Positions 42,701 through 50,705 of a stretch of 64,000 bases of DNA are shown here, piece by piece. Source of the DNA: DASWJZ01 sp038211615 (GTDB lineage Bacteria > Pseudomonadota > Alphaproteobacteria > Rhizobiales > Afifellaceae). A program made the translations under genes and the position numbers. Under the pieces are notes generated by a model. It was not told where the DNA came from, searched no databases, and saw nothing but the letters and a program-made list of their open reading frames with translations. Location: assembly GCA_038211615.1 (NCBI GenBank), contig JBBQVL010000002.1, positions 1 to 64,000 on the forward strand. The letters run 5' to 3'. The first letter of the stretch is position 1. The number at the start of each line of letters is the position of its first letter.

Positions 42701-43196
42701 GATGGCGATCAAGGACGAGTACGAAGTTGCGCGGCTCTACACCGACGGTTCGTTCGAGAAGCAGCTCGGCGAGCAGTTCGCGAGCTGGGAGCGGCTGGAA
42801 TTCAACCTTGCGCCCCCGCTGCTTGCGCGGCGCGACAAGCGGACCGGGCACCTGAAGAAGCAGAAATTCGGCGGCTGGATGTTCTCGGCCTTCCGCGTCC
42901 TCGCGCGCCTGCGCTTCCTACGCGGCACGCCGCTCGATCCGTTTGGCCGCACCGCCGAACGGCGTTGGGAGCGGCAGCTCCTCGCGGATTACGAAGCGGC
43001 GCTCGATACGATCGTGGCGAAGCTAAATGCGGAGAACATCGAGGTCGCCCTCGCGCTCGCCGCCTATCCCCGAAAGATCCGCGGCTTCGGCCATGTGAGG
43101 CAAGCGCAGGCGAAGCCGGCGCTTGCCGAACGCGAGCGCTTGCTCAAGGCGTTCCTCGAGCCTCAAAGCGCCCCTCTCGCCGAAGCGGCGGAGTGA
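39741..43196 (+). CDS. Indolepyruvate ferredoxin oxidoreductase, fused alpha/beta
   Basis: A 1151-residue fusion of the thiamine-diphosphate alpha half and the gamma-type beta half. It decarboxylates aryl pyruvates to aryl-acetyl-CoA with ferredoxin reduction. CSGCPHNTST near 432 and NIGDGTYGHSGALAIRA near 490 belong to the ThDP half. A cysteine-rich segment (CEGCGDCGVKSNC, then CNKDYSCLEGFCPSF, about 635-680) should bind iron-sulfur clusters. ITGVGGTGIVTVGAVLGMAAH begins the pyruvate-ferredoxin gamma domain. Aromatic amino acid catabolism is likely. Confidence 0.93.
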   Translation: MARRGVTLDDKYDLAKDQVFLSGTQAIVRLALMQKERDRRAGLNTAGFVSGYRGSPLGGLDLHFWRASEHLKASEIVFQPGLNEDLAATAVWGSQQAELRGEGRYDGVFSIWYGKGPGVDRSGDALRHANLDGTSPHGGVLALMGDDHMSESSTTAHQSEFAFVDAMMPILNPAGIQEIVDYGLYGWALSRFAGVWTAIKCVKDNVESTGVIDGSLDRVRPIFPDILMPPGGLNIRPGRHALEKEELLQRWKRPAMVAFIKANGLDRIVMQGGRQPRLGIVSLGKSWLDTLGALDLLGIDERRAADLGLRLYKIAAPWPLEPDGLFRFAEGLETILVVEEKRSLVEVQVKEEMYGRAGVPIVVGKKDEDNNVLLPSWGALDANQIAIIIGRRILRYAEDSEIAARLKQLEHAQAVIATTEDVGVRVPHFCSGCPHNTSTVVPEGSRAYAGIGCHYMALWMDRNTEGFTQMGGEGANWIGEAPFSTRDHVFQNIGDGTYGHSGALAIRAAAAAGISITYKILFNDAVAMTGGQPVEGNLTVDKIARQVAAEGAKRIALVSDDPHKYPTGTVWPDGMTLHHRSALAEVQEELRTVKGLSVLIYDQTCAAEKRRRRKRGLAPDPDRRVIINSLVCEGCGDCGVKSNCVSIQPLETEFGRKRAIDQSSCNKDYSCLEGFCPSFVTVHGAKLKAGTAIATNTLPDVPEPVVAKPEQTQGILITGVGGTGIVTVGAVLGMAAHLDGLGTGIIDMAGLAQKGGAVSIHMRIGPTPEAIHAIRLAAEEADVVLACDIVVAGSRKALGSIRPGESRVFVNLHETFPGDFTRAADFSLPSRRLRHAIEERAGAGRAHFVEAERLAIRLVGDAIATNMLMVGFAWQQGGLPISRASILEAIRLNGVQVEMNIAAFEWGRRAAHDLAAAERSAGVAPDTSAPSLAGILAKRVAFLTAYQGRRYARRYEARVAQVAEAAARVAPDAQELATEVAHSLFKLMAIKDEYEVARLYTDGSFEKQLGEQFASWERLEFNLAPPLLARRDKRTGHLKKQKFGGWMFSAFRVLARLRFLRGTPLDPFGRTAERRWERQLLADYEAALDTIVAKLNAENIEVALALAAYPRKIRGFGHVRQAQAKPALAERERLLKAFLEPQSAPLAEAAE

Positions 43197-43202
43197 CGCC
43201 GA

Positions 43203-43667
43203 TCAGCGCTTGAACGGGCGATTCAGGATGACTTGCCAGTCGTAGGGGCATTCAAGCGGGAAGTGTTCCACGCCGAGATTTGTCTCACTCGACGCACCCA
43301 GCCTGGCAGTTTCGTAGCCGTCCTTGACGGCTTCCGGCAGTTTTGACTTGAGACTCGGATTCTTGCGCAACTGTCGCAGCGCCCGGAGACGCTGTTCGGC
43401 GATGGTATTCTCCCACGACCGGGTGCGCCTGTCGGGCTGGTGGTCCCACTTGAGCATATGCATGAGAAGCACGCTCAGCCCGCTTTCGAGCTTGTCGTAC
43501 TCCTTGCTGCCCACGTCCAGGATCTCCTCGGCGACGTTTTCGGTATCAACTTCATCGAGGCGACCCTCGCGGAGGAGTCGGGCCTGTTCCAGCGACCAGG
43601 CGTAGATGTCGCGGTCGTAGAGAGAGGCCGTTTGCGGAGGGCGTTTGGTCGAAGTCGCGCGGGACAT
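43203..43667 (-). CDS. DUF29 domain-containing protein
   Basis: A 154-residue protein of the DUF29 family: LYDRDIYAWSLEQARLLREGRLDEVDTENVAEEI is the conserved N-terminal motif and MLKWDHQPDRRTRSWENTIAEQR the central one. The family is abundant in cyanobacteria and alphaproteobacteria and has no known function. ATG 43667 is preferred; it follows AAAAGAG. It is divergent from the AbrB/Doc pair and shares its promoter region. Confidence 0.85.
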   Translation of the reverse strand: MSRATSTKRPPQTASLYDRDIYAWSLEQARLLREGRLDEVDTENVAEEILDVGSKEYDKLESGLSVLLMHMLKWDHQPDRRTRSWENTIAEQRLRALRQLRKNPSLKSKLPEAVKDGYETARLGASSETNLGVEHFPLECPYDWQVILNRPFKR

Positions 43668-43723
43668 GTGCTCTTTTAGCAGAAAGCCGGGCATCGAGCA
43701 TGCCCGGATGGCTGTTGCTTCGG

Positions 43724-43741
43724 TTATAACGAATGTTATAA
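43724..43741. promoter_or_regulatory. Operator candidate of the AbrB/Doc pair
   Basis: TTATAAC-GAAT-GTTATAA is a perfect 7-bp inverted repeat, 20 bases before the antitoxin start. Its AT-rich arms also look like a -10 region. It is placed between the divergent DUF29 and antitoxin genes and is the natural binding site of an AbrB-type autorepressor. Confidence 0.5.
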
Positions 43742-43760
43742 TAGCGTGAGGAGTTTCATC

Positions 43761-43985
43761 ATGCATCAGGTCAAAGTCACCCAGATCGGCAACTCACTCG
43801 GCGTCGTGCTTCCGAAGGAGGTTGTCGAGCGGCTCGGGATCGCGCGCGGCCAGATGCTCAGCCTTTCGGAAACCACGAACGGGCTTGAGCTTTCCGCCTT
43901 CGATCCGGAGTTCGAAGAGCAGATGCGGATGGCGGAAGAGATCATGGATCGCTATCGCGACACACTGCGCGAACTCGCCAAATGA
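43761..43985 (+). CDS. AbrB/MazE-type antitoxin
   Basis: A 74-residue swapped-hairpin AbrB protein: VKVTQIGNSLGVVLPKEVVERLGIARGQML is the DNA-binding barrel. The C-terminal helix (EEQMRMAEEIMDRYRDTLRELA) would neutralise the toxin. ATG 43761 with GAGGAG seven bases upstream is preferred to the GTG at 43746. It overlaps the toxin gene by four bases. Confidence 0.88.
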   Translation: MHQVKVTQIGNSLGVVLPKEVVERLGIARGQMLSLSETTNGLELSAFDPEFEEQMRMAEEIMDRYRDTLRELAK

Positions 43986-44398
43986 GCTGGCGCTGGCTGA
44001 CCGGCCGCATAGCAACCTCGATCCATCACAGACAGATTCAAAGGCACGGCGGCGGCCACGGGACGCGCGACGAGGGGTTGCTCGAATCGGCTTTGGCGCG
44101 CACGGAGAACGTTGCCACCTACGGTGAGCCGACGGTGTTCGAGTTAGCGGCTAGCTACGCTTTCGGGATCGCGCGCAATCATCCTTTCATCGACGGGAAC
44201 AAGCGCACTGCGTTTGTCGCGTCGGTGCTGTTCCTGCGCATGAATGGCCAACAGTTCCACGCCGAGCAGGCCGAGGCCGCGGTCATCTTCCTGCGTCTCG
44301 CCGCGGGGGAATTCTCCGAGGCTGAGCTGGCCGAATGGTTCAGGCAGAACTGCGACCCGCCCGCGGAGGAATTCCTCTCGGCGGAACAGGATCAATAG
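43982..44398 (+). CDS. doc: Doc-type (death-on-curing) Fic toxin
   Basis: A 138-residue Fic-fold toxin. The catalytic motif HPFIDGNKRTA at residues 67-77 is intact. The start region (IHHRQIQRHGGGHGTRDEGLLESALA) and YGEPTVFELAASYAFGIARN are typical of Doc. Phage P1 Doc phosphorylates EF-Tu. Pairing with an AbrB-type rather than Phd-type antitoxin is a known but less usual combination. It ends two bases before hemH, which may be read from the same transcript. Confidence 0.88.
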   Translation: MSWRWLTGRIATSIHHRQIQRHGGGHGTRDEGLLESALARTENVATYGEPTVFELAASYAFGIARNHPFIDGNKRTAFVASVLFLRMNGQQFHAEQAEAAVIFLRLAAGEFSEAELAEWFRQNCDPPAEEFLSAEQDQ

Positions 44399-44400
44399 AC

Positions 44401-45480
44401 ATGCTGAAGCCGCTCCCCGCCGACCCGCGCCTCGACGCCCGCCGCGAGGAGATGCGCGCCGTCCGTCTGCCGGGTGACCATCCGCCGGTCGCGGCGGGGC
44501 GCGTGGGCGTGCTCCTCGTCAACCTCGGCACACCGGAGGGGACGGGCTACTGGCCGATGCGCCGCTACCTCAGCGAATTCCTCTCCGACCGCCGCGTCAT
44601 CGAATCCTCGCCGCTCATCTGGCAGCCGATCCTGCAGGGGATCGTCCTCACGACGCGTCCGAAGAAGAGCGGCGCGCTCTACGCGTCCATCTGGAATTCC
44701 GAGCGGAATGAATCGCCGCTCAAGACCTTCACCCGCGCCCAGGCCGAGAAGCTCGCGGCCGAGCTTGCGAGCGAGGATGGCGTGATCGTCGACTGGGCGA
44801 TGCGCTACGGCAAGCCGCCGATCGCGGAGCGCCTGGACCTGATGGTGAAGGCCGGCTGCGAGCGGATCGTCGTCTTCCCGCTCTATCCGCAGTACAGCGC
44901 CACGACGACCGCGACGGTGAACGACAAGGCCTTCGACGCGCTGAAAACGATGCGGCGCCAGCCGGCGCTCCGCACCGTGCCCGCCTACCACGACGAGCCG
45001 GTCTACATTGACGCACTGGCGGAGAGCATCGGGAAATATCTGGGCAAGCTCGATTTCGAGCCGGAGATCGTTATCGCCTCCTACCACGGGCTGCCGCGCT
45101 CCTACCTCGACATGGGCGACCCCTATCACTGCCACTGCCAGAAGACCTCGCGGCTACTGCGCGAAAAGCTCGGCTGGAGCGAGAAGCGGCTCATCACCAC
45201 CTTCCAGTCACGCTTCGGCCCGACGGAATGGCTGCAGCCCTACACCGACAAGACCGTGGAGCGGCTGGCGGGCGAAGGGGTGAAGCGGATCGCGGTCGTC
45301 AATCCAGGCTTCGTGTCGGACTGCCTTGAGACGCTGGAAGAGATCGCCGTGCAGAATTGCGAAATCTTCCTGCATCACGGCGGCGAGAAATTCGCGCACG
45401 TGCCCTGCCTGAACGATTCGCCGGACGGCATGCGCGTCATCACCACGCTGGCGCTGCGCGAACTCGGCGGCTGGATCTGA
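44401..45480 (+). CDS. hemH: Ferrochelatase
   Basis: A 359-residue enzyme inserting ferrous iron into protoporphyrin IX, the last haem step. GVLLVNLGTPEG opens the fold, ASYHGLPRSYLDMGDPY holds the metal-binding His, and TFQSRFGPTEWLQPYT and GFVSDCLETLEEI with its conserved Glu follow. An N-terminal extension of about 35 residues is usual in Hyphomicrobiales. ATG 44401 is two bases after the doc stop codon. Confidence 0.95.
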   Translation: MLKPLPADPRLDARREEMRAVRLPGDHPPVAAGRVGVLLVNLGTPEGTGYWPMRRYLSEFLSDRRVIESSPLIWQPILQGIVLTTRPKKSGALYASIWNSERNESPLKTFTRAQAEKLAAELASEDGVIVDWAMRYGKPPIAERLDLMVKAGCERIVVFPLYPQYSATTTATVNDKAFDALKTMRRQPALRTVPAYHDEPVYIDALAESIGKYLGKLDFEPEIVIASYHGLPRSYLDMGDPYHCHCQKTSRLLREKLGWSEKRLITTFQSRFGPTEWLQPYTDKTVERLAGEGVKRIAVVNPGFVSDCLETLEEIAVQNCEIFLHHGGEKFAHVPCLNDSPDGMRVITTLALRELGGWI

Positions 45481-45614
45481 GGCCGAAGCGAAGGCTGGAT
45501 TCGAGCGCCGTCGTCGTTAAGATCGCGGGCAAGCCGAGACGGGAAGGTCGGGCATTTCTGCGGCGTCTGGCGGCATGGCCCCAGGCGCCCTCGAACGAGA
45601 GGAAACGCATCGCT

Positions 45615-46568
45615 ATGAGAACGAGGCTTCTTTTCGCCGCGCTGGCGGCGGCTTGCCTGGCGATTCCCGCCTACGCGCAGGTAGACGAACTGAACATCAT
45701 GGCTCCCGCCGCGCCCGGCGGAGGCTGGGACCAGACGGCCCGCTCGATGCAGCAGGCGCTGACCGAGGCGGGGATCGCGGGGAACGTCCAGGTGACGAAC
45801 GTGCCCGGCGCCGGCGGCACGATCGGCATCGCGCAGTTCGTCAACAACAGCAAAGGCGACGCGAAGAATCTGATCGTCGGCGGCTACGTGATGGTGGGCG
45901 CGATCATCGCCAACCAGTCGCCCGTCACGCTTGCGGATGTCACGCCCATCGCAAGGTTGACCGGCGAGTACGAGGGCATCGTGGTGCCGGCGTCGTCGGA
46001 CATCAAGACGATCGGGGATCTGGTAGCCAAGCTGAAGGCCGATCCGGGCTCCGTCAGCTGGGCCGGAGGTTCCGCCGGAGGGGTCGACCACATCGTCGTC
46101 GGCCAGATCGCCGTCGCCGCCGGAGTCGATCCGACCAAGATCAACTACATTCCCTATTCAGGCGGCGGCGAGGCGCTGGCGGCCATTCTCGGCGGTCAGG
46201 TCACTGCCGGCGTTTCGGGCACCGGGGAATGGCAGGCGCAGATCGAATCGGGACAGGTGCGCCTCATCGCGGTCACGTCGGCGGATCGCATCGCGGGCCT
46301 TGACGCACCGACGCTGAAGGAGAGCGGTCTCGACGTCGAGACGCAGAACTGGCGGATGGTCGCCGCCCCTCCGGGCATCAGCGACGAGGACAAGGCGAAG
46401 CTCGTCGCCGCCGTGCAGAAGATGGCGGAGTCGGACGCCTGGAAGAACATCCTGGCGCAGAAGGGATGGCTGAACACCTTCCTCGCGGGCCCTGACTTCG
46501 AGGCGTACTTGAAGAGCGAGGTCGACAAGACCACCACGATCCTGAAGCAGCTCGGCATCGCCGCGTGA
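45615..46568 (+). CDS. tctC: Tripartite tricarboxylate transporter binding protein (TctC family)
   Basis: A 317-residue periplasmic binding protein with a signal peptide to AYA-Q (about residue 20). IMAPAAPGGGWDQTARSMQQAL and VPGAGGTIGIAQF are family hallmarks that bind the carboxylate through main-chain contacts. Citrate or another carboxylate is the expected ligand. The permease genes tctB and tctA follow in the same operon; tctB starts within the stop region. Confidence 0.92.
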   Translation: MRTRLLFAALAAACLAIPAYAQVDELNIMAPAAPGGGWDQTARSMQQALTEAGIAGNVQVTNVPGAGGTIGIAQFVNNSKGDAKNLIVGGYVMVGAIIANQSPVTLADVTPIARLTGEYEGIVVPASSDIKTIGDLVAKLKADPGSVSWAGGSAGGVDHIVVGQIAVAAGVDPTKINYIPYSGGGEALAAILGGQVTAGVSGTGEWQAQIESGQVRLIAVTSADRIAGLDAPTLKESGLDVETQNWRMVAAPPGISDEDKAKLVAAVQKMAESDAWKNILAQKGWLNTFLAGPDFEAYLKSEVDKTTTILKQLGIAA

Positions 46569-47104
46569 GCTTGGAGGGCGCAAACCCTTCTTCCACCGGG
46601 CGCCGCGCCGACCGCGCGGCGCTCGGAATCGCGGTGCTGCTTGTCGCCACGGGCGTCATCATCGCCTGGGACATCGCGAACATGCGCACCGGCGTCGCGG
46701 CCTATTCGCGCGTCGGTCCGCGCGCCTTTCCGTATGCGATCGCAGGCGGACTCGTGGTCCTCGGTGTGCTGACGGCGGTCCAGGCGTTTCGGGAAGGACA
46801 GCAGTCGACCGAGCGCGACGAGGTTGCGCCGATGGCGTGGATCATCGGCGGCCTCGTCCTGCAGATCGTGCTGCTTCCGCTTGCGGGGTTTGCGATCGCC
46901 ACTGGCGCGGTCTTCGCCGCGACGGCGAAGGCGTTCGGGCGCGGACGTCTCTGGGTGACGTATCCGGCAGGGGTGGCGATGGCCCTTGCCATCTGGCTGT
47001 TCTTCTCGAAAGGCCTGCAGCTCATCCTTCCGGCGGGGCCGCTCGAAACCGGCGCCGGCCGCGCCGTGGCGGCGCTCTGGGCCGCCCTCGCCGGCTTCTT
47101 CTAA
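46565..47104 (+). CDS. tctB: Tripartite tricarboxylate transporter small permease (TctB)
   Basis: A 179-residue protein with four transmembrane helices. AYSRVGPRAFPYAIAGGLVVLG is the TctB hallmark, and LPLAGFAIATGAVFAATAKAFG forms a later helix. It starts GTG at 46565, overlapping the tctC stop codon (GTGA). It completes the sodium-coupled TctABC uptake system. Confidence 0.9.
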   Translation: MSLEGANPSSTGRRADRAALGIAVLLVATGVIIAWDIANMRTGVAAYSRVGPRAFPYAIAGGLVVLGVLTAVQAFREGQQSTERDEVAPMAWIIGGLVLQIVLLPLAGFAIATGAVFAATAKAFGRGRLWVTYPAGVAMALAIWLFFSKGLQLILPAGPLETGAGRAVAALWAALAGFF

Positions 47105-47119
47105 GGGGGCGGGGCGCGC

Positions 47120-48634
47120 ATGGACACTTTCGCGGCGCTCGGACAGGGGCTGCTCGTCGCGCTGCAGCCGATCAATCTGCTCTATGCGCTGATCGGCGTC
47201 ACGCTCGGCACGGCGGTCGGCGTGCTGCCCGGCATCGGACCGGCGCTGACGGTCGCGTTGCTTCTTCCCGTGACGTTCAAGCTCGACCCCGCCGGCTCGC
47301 TGATCATGTTCGCCGGCATCTACTACGGCGGCATGTACGGCGGCTCGACCACCTCGATCCTGCTCAACACGCCGGGCGAGAGTTCCTCGATCGTCACGGC
47401 GCTCGAGGGTAACAAGATGGCCAAGGCAGGCCGCGGCGGCCCGGCTCTGGCGACGGCCGCGATCGGCTCGTTCGTCGCCGGCACGATCGCGACGATCGCG
47501 CTGGCGCTCATCGCGCCATGGGTGGTGAAGGTCGCTCTCGCCTTCGGCCCGTGGGACTATTTTGCGCTGATGGTGCTCGCCTTCACGACCGTCTCCGCCG
47601 CTTTCGGCGACTCGCGGCTGAAGGGGATCGTGAGCCTCTTCATCGGACTGGCGCTGGGCCTGGTCGGGATCGACCTGCAGACCGGACAGGCGCGGCTCAC
47701 GTTCGGCATCCCCGACCTGCTCGACGGCATCGAGGTGACGACGCTGGCGGTCGCGCTCTTCGCGGTCGGCGAGACGCTGTCGGTGGCCGCGGCCGGCGCT
47801 CGCGGCGAGGAGAAGATCGAGCCGGTGAAGGGTTCACTGTGGATGAACCGCGAGGACTGGCGCCGCTCCTGGCTGCCGTGGCTGCGCGGAACGCTGATCG
47901 GCTTTCCAATGGGCGCGATGCCTGCGGGCGGCGCCGAAATCCCGACGTTCCTGTCCTACACGCTGGAGCGGCGGCTGACCAAGCGGCCGGAGGAGTTCGG
48001 GAAGGGGGCGATCGAGGGCGTCGCCGGCCCGGAGGCGGCGAACAACGCCTCGGCGGCAGGCACGCTCGTGCCGCTCCTGACCCTCGGCCTGCCGACCACG
48101 GCGACCGCAGCGATCATGCTGGCGGGATTCCAGCAATATGGGCTGCAGCCGGGTCCGCTCCTCTTCGCCAACAGCCCGAACCTCGTCTGGGGCCTGATCG
48201 CAAGCCTGTTCATCGCCAACATCATGCTTCTGGTGCTGAACCTGCCGCTGATCGGCCTCTGGGTGCGCGTGCTCTCGATCCCGCGCCCGTGGCTCTATGG
48301 CGGCATCCTGACGTTCGCGACGCTTGGCACGATCGGCGCCAATCCCTCGCTGGTGGAGCTCGCGATGCTGCTGATCTTCGGCCTGCTCGGCTACGGACTG
48401 CGCCGCTACGGCTATCCGATCGCTCCGGTCGTCGTGGGGCTGATTCTCGGTCCTCTTTCGGAGCAGCAGCTTCGCCGCGCGCTTGCCATCAGCCAGGGCG
48501 ATCCCTCCGTCCTGGTGCAGTCGTGGATCTCGATCGCGCTCTACGTCATCGCGGCAGCGGCGCTGTTCGGCCCCTGGGCGTGGCGGATCCTCCACCCCGA
48601 AAGCCATGGCATCCCGCGCGCCGAGGAAGACTGA
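47120..48634 (+). CDS. tctA: Tripartite tricarboxylate transporter large permease (TctA)
   Basis: A 504-residue permease with about 11-12 helices. The signature GTAVGVLPGIGPALTVALLLP, the repeated YYGGMYGGSTTSILLNTPGE loop and its second-half counterpart (GVAGPEAANNASAAGTLVPLLTLGLPTTATAAI) are all intact. It lies 15 bases after tctB behind GGGGGCGGGG. Substrate presumed to be a di- or tricarboxylate. Confidence 0.95.
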   Translation: MDTFAALGQGLLVALQPINLLYALIGVTLGTAVGVLPGIGPALTVALLLPVTFKLDPAGSLIMFAGIYYGGMYGGSTTSILLNTPGESSSIVTALEGNKMAKAGRGGPALATAAIGSFVAGTIATIALALIAPWVVKVALAFGPWDYFALMVLAFTTVSAAFGDSRLKGIVSLFIGLALGLVGIDLQTGQARLTFGIPDLLDGIEVTTLAVALFAVGETLSVAAAGARGEEKIEPVKGSLWMNREDWRRSWLPWLRGTLIGFPMGAMPAGGAEIPTFLSYTLERRLTKRPEEFGKGAIEGVAGPEAANNASAAGTLVPLLTLGLPTTATAAIMLAGFQQYGLQPGPLLFANSPNLVWGLIASLFIANIMLLVLNLPLIGLWVRVLSIPRPWLYGGILTFATLGTIGANPSLVELAMLLIFGLLGYGLRRYGYPIAPVVVGLILGPLSEQQLRRALAISQGDPSVLVQSWISIALYVIAAAALFGPWAWRILHPESHGIPRAEED

Positions 48635-48678
48635 ACGCGGTTAAGCTCGCGTGAACCACGCCGGCGTATGATCGCGGC

Positions 48679-48957
48679 ATGTTGGAGACAGCCGACCGCC
48701 TGGAACCGCTCCGCATCCTCATCGATTCCGACGAGGAGACGGGTCTTGCGCACGCGGAAAACGAGCTGACGAAGTTCCTGTGGGACCTCCGCGACGCCTC
48801 CGAGAAGATCGCCGCGCTGGAGAAGTTGAAGGCGAGGCTCCGGGCCTGGCCGCAGAACAATGTCTCGCGGTTCCTGCTGCTTCGCGTCGACAGGAAGCTC
48901 TACCATCTCGCAGAGCAGGCGATCCGCATTCGCCGCCCGGAAAGCCGCGCCGCCTAG
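48679..48957 (+). CDS. Hypothetical protein, coiled-coil-like
   Basis: A 92-residue soluble, mostly helical protein (TGLAHAENELTKFLWDLRDASEKIAALEKLKARLRAW). No family is recognised. It lies between tctA and minC, 44 bases after tctA, with GC content and codon bias like its neighbours. The ribosome site before ATG 48679 is weak. Probably real but unproven. Confidence 0.45.
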   Translation: MLETADRLEPLRILIDSDEETGLAHAENELTKFLWDLRDASEKIAALEKLKARLRAWPQNNVSRFLLLRVDRKLYHLAEQAIRIRRPESRAA

Positions 48958-49015
48958 CGGAAGCCCGGCCCGAATTCCGGGTCGCACGAGGAAATTGTTG
49001 CGCTGTTTGCCTGCG

Positions 49016-49030
49016 TTAACCGGCGCTTAA
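49016..49030. promoter_or_regulatory. CtrA-type box upstream of minCDE
   Basis: TTAA, seven bases (CCGGCGC), TTAA, with each TTAA followed by CC as in strong CtrA sites. It lies 45 bases before the minC start codon. A further TTAACG half-site is at 49061-49066. CtrA control of the Min system has been reported in Sinorhizobium meliloti. Confidence 0.65.
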
Positions 49031-49075
49031 CCAACGCGGCCTCAAATCGTAACGAAGCAGTTAACGAGGCCGTCC

Positions 49076-49867
49076 GTGAACCTCGCCGTTCAACCCCGCA
49101 AGTCACTCCGCTTTCGTGGCCGCTCCTTCATGGCGCTGCTGTTCGCGCCGGAGCCGCCGCTCGACGAGTGGTTCGCAGAGCTCGACGCCTGGTCGAAGAA
49201 GTCGCCGGGCTATTTCATCGGCCGGCCGATCATTCTCGACGTATCGGCGCTGCCGCTCGACAAGGAGGGCCTGGCAAAGCTCATCGCCGACCTGCACGAG
49301 CGCGACATCCGGATCATGGGCGTGGAGGGAACCAAGGCCTCCTGGCTTGGCCTCGGCATGCCGCCGCTCGTCAGCGGCAGCCGCGCGGCAAGCGTGAGCG
49401 ATCTTCTGCCGATGCCGTCGGTCGCCGCCGAAGAACCCGCACCGCAGCCGGAAACCTCCGAGGATGCCGCGAAGGCCGCGCCCGACGCCGCGAAGGATGA
49501 CGAGGCGGCGCCAACACAATTGCAGCCGCAGCCGCGCGCGGCTTCGCTGCTGCACGACAAGCCGGTGCGCTCCGGGCAGTCGGTGATCTTCCCGGACGGC
49601 GACGTCACCATTCTCGGCTCCGTCGCATCGGGATCGGAGGTCGTCGCCGGCGGCTCCATCCACATCTACGGGACGCTCAGGGGGCGGGCCATCGCCGGCT
49701 CCACGGGCAATTCGACCGCACGCATTTTCTGCAACAAGCTCGAAGCCGAGCTCATCGCCATCGACGGCCTCTACCGTACGGCCGAGGACATGGACCCGCA
49801 ATATCGCAGCCGTCCGGTGCAGGCCTGGCTGGAGGGCGAGACCATGACGATGGCGGCGCTGAGCTAG
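49076..49867 (+). CDS. minC: Septum site-determining protein MinC
   Basis: A 263-residue inhibitor of FtsZ ring formation. The N-terminal domain (KSLRFRGRSFMALLFAP to about residue 110) is separated by an Ala/Glu/Gln-rich linker from the C-terminal beta-helix. That domain (VRSGQSVIFPDGDVTILGSVASGSEVVAGGSIHIYGTLRGRAIAG) binds MinD. It starts GTG 49076 behind GAGG and opens the minCDE operon. Confidence 0.93.
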   Translation: MNLAVQPRKSLRFRGRSFMALLFAPEPPLDEWFAELDAWSKKSPGYFIGRPIILDVSALPLDKEGLAKLIADLHERDIRIMGVEGTKASWLGLGMPPLVSGSRAASVSDLLPMPSVAAEEPAPQPETSEDAAKAAPDAAKDDEAAPTQLQPQPRAASLLHDKPVRSGQSVIFPDGDVTILGSVASGSEVVAGGSIHIYGTLRGRAIAGSTGNSTARIFCNKLEAELIAIDGLYRTAEDMDPQYRSRPVQAWLEGETMTMAALS

Positions 49868-49889
49868 GCATTACAGGAGGGGTAGGACT

Positions 49890-50705
49890 ATGGCCAAGGT
49901 TCTGGTCGTGACTTCAGGCAAGGGCGGCGTCGGCAAGACGACCTCCACTGCCGCGCTCGGCGCGGCGCTCGCACAGATGGGCAAGAACGTCGTCGTCGTG
50001 GACTTCGACGTCGGGCTGCGCAACCTCGACCTCGTGATGGGCGCCGAGCGGCGGGTCGTCTACGACCTCATCAACGTGGTGCAGGGCGACGCCAAGCTGA
50101 ACCAGGCGCTGATCCGCGACAAGCGGGTCGAGACGCTTCACCTGCTGCCGGCCTCGCAGACGCGCGACAAGGACGCACTCACGGAAGCCGGCGTCGAGCG
50201 GGTCATGGGCGAGCTGCGCGAAAGGTTCGACTGGGTGATCTGCGACAGCCCGGCCGGGATCGAGCGGGGCGCGACGCTTGCCATGCGGCACGCCGACGTC
50301 GCCGTGGTGGTGACCAACCCGGAAGTCTCGTCGGTGCGCGATTCCGACCGCATCATCGGGCTGCTCGATTCCAAGACGCTGCGCGCCGAGAAGGGCGAGA
50401 AGATGGACAAGCACCTTCTCCTCACCCGCTACGACCCGGCGCGCGCCGAGCGCGGCGAGATGCTGAAGACCGAGGACGTGCTGGAGATCCTCTCCATCCC
50501 GCTGCTCGGCATCATCCCGGAGAGCCAGGAGGTGCTGCGCGCCTCGAACGTCGGCTCGCCGATCACCATCGCCAACCCGCTCTCCGCCGCCGCGCGCGCC
50601 TACGCCGACGCAGCGCGGCGCCTCACGGGCGAGACCGTCGACCTCACCATCCCGACCGACAGGAGGAGCTTGTTCGGCAAGCTGTTCACGCGGAGGGCGG
50701 CATGA
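49890..50705 (+). CDS. minD: Septum site-determining ATPase MinD
   Basis: A 271-residue ParA-family ATPase. The deviant Walker A KGGVGKTT is at 11-18, with the signature Lys at 11. FDVGLRNLDLVMGAERRVVYDL and the C-terminal amphipathic helix (SLFGKLFTRRA) that binds membrane are present. It recruits MinC to the pole and is cycled by MinE. GGAGGGGTAGGACT precedes the ATG; the 3' end overlaps minE by four bases. Confidence 0.96.
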   Translation: MAKVLVVTSGKGGVGKTTSTAALGAALAQMGKNVVVVDFDVGLRNLDLVMGAERRVVYDLINVVQGDAKLNQALIRDKRVETLHLLPASQTRDKDALTEAGVERVMGELRERFDWVICDSPAGIERGATLAMRHADVAVVVTNPEVSSVRDSDRIIGLLDSKTLRAEKGEKMDKHLLLTRYDPARAERGEMLKTEDVLEILSIPLLGIIPESQEVLRASNVGSPITIANPLSAAARAYADAARRLTGETVDLTIPTDRRSLFGKLFTRRAA

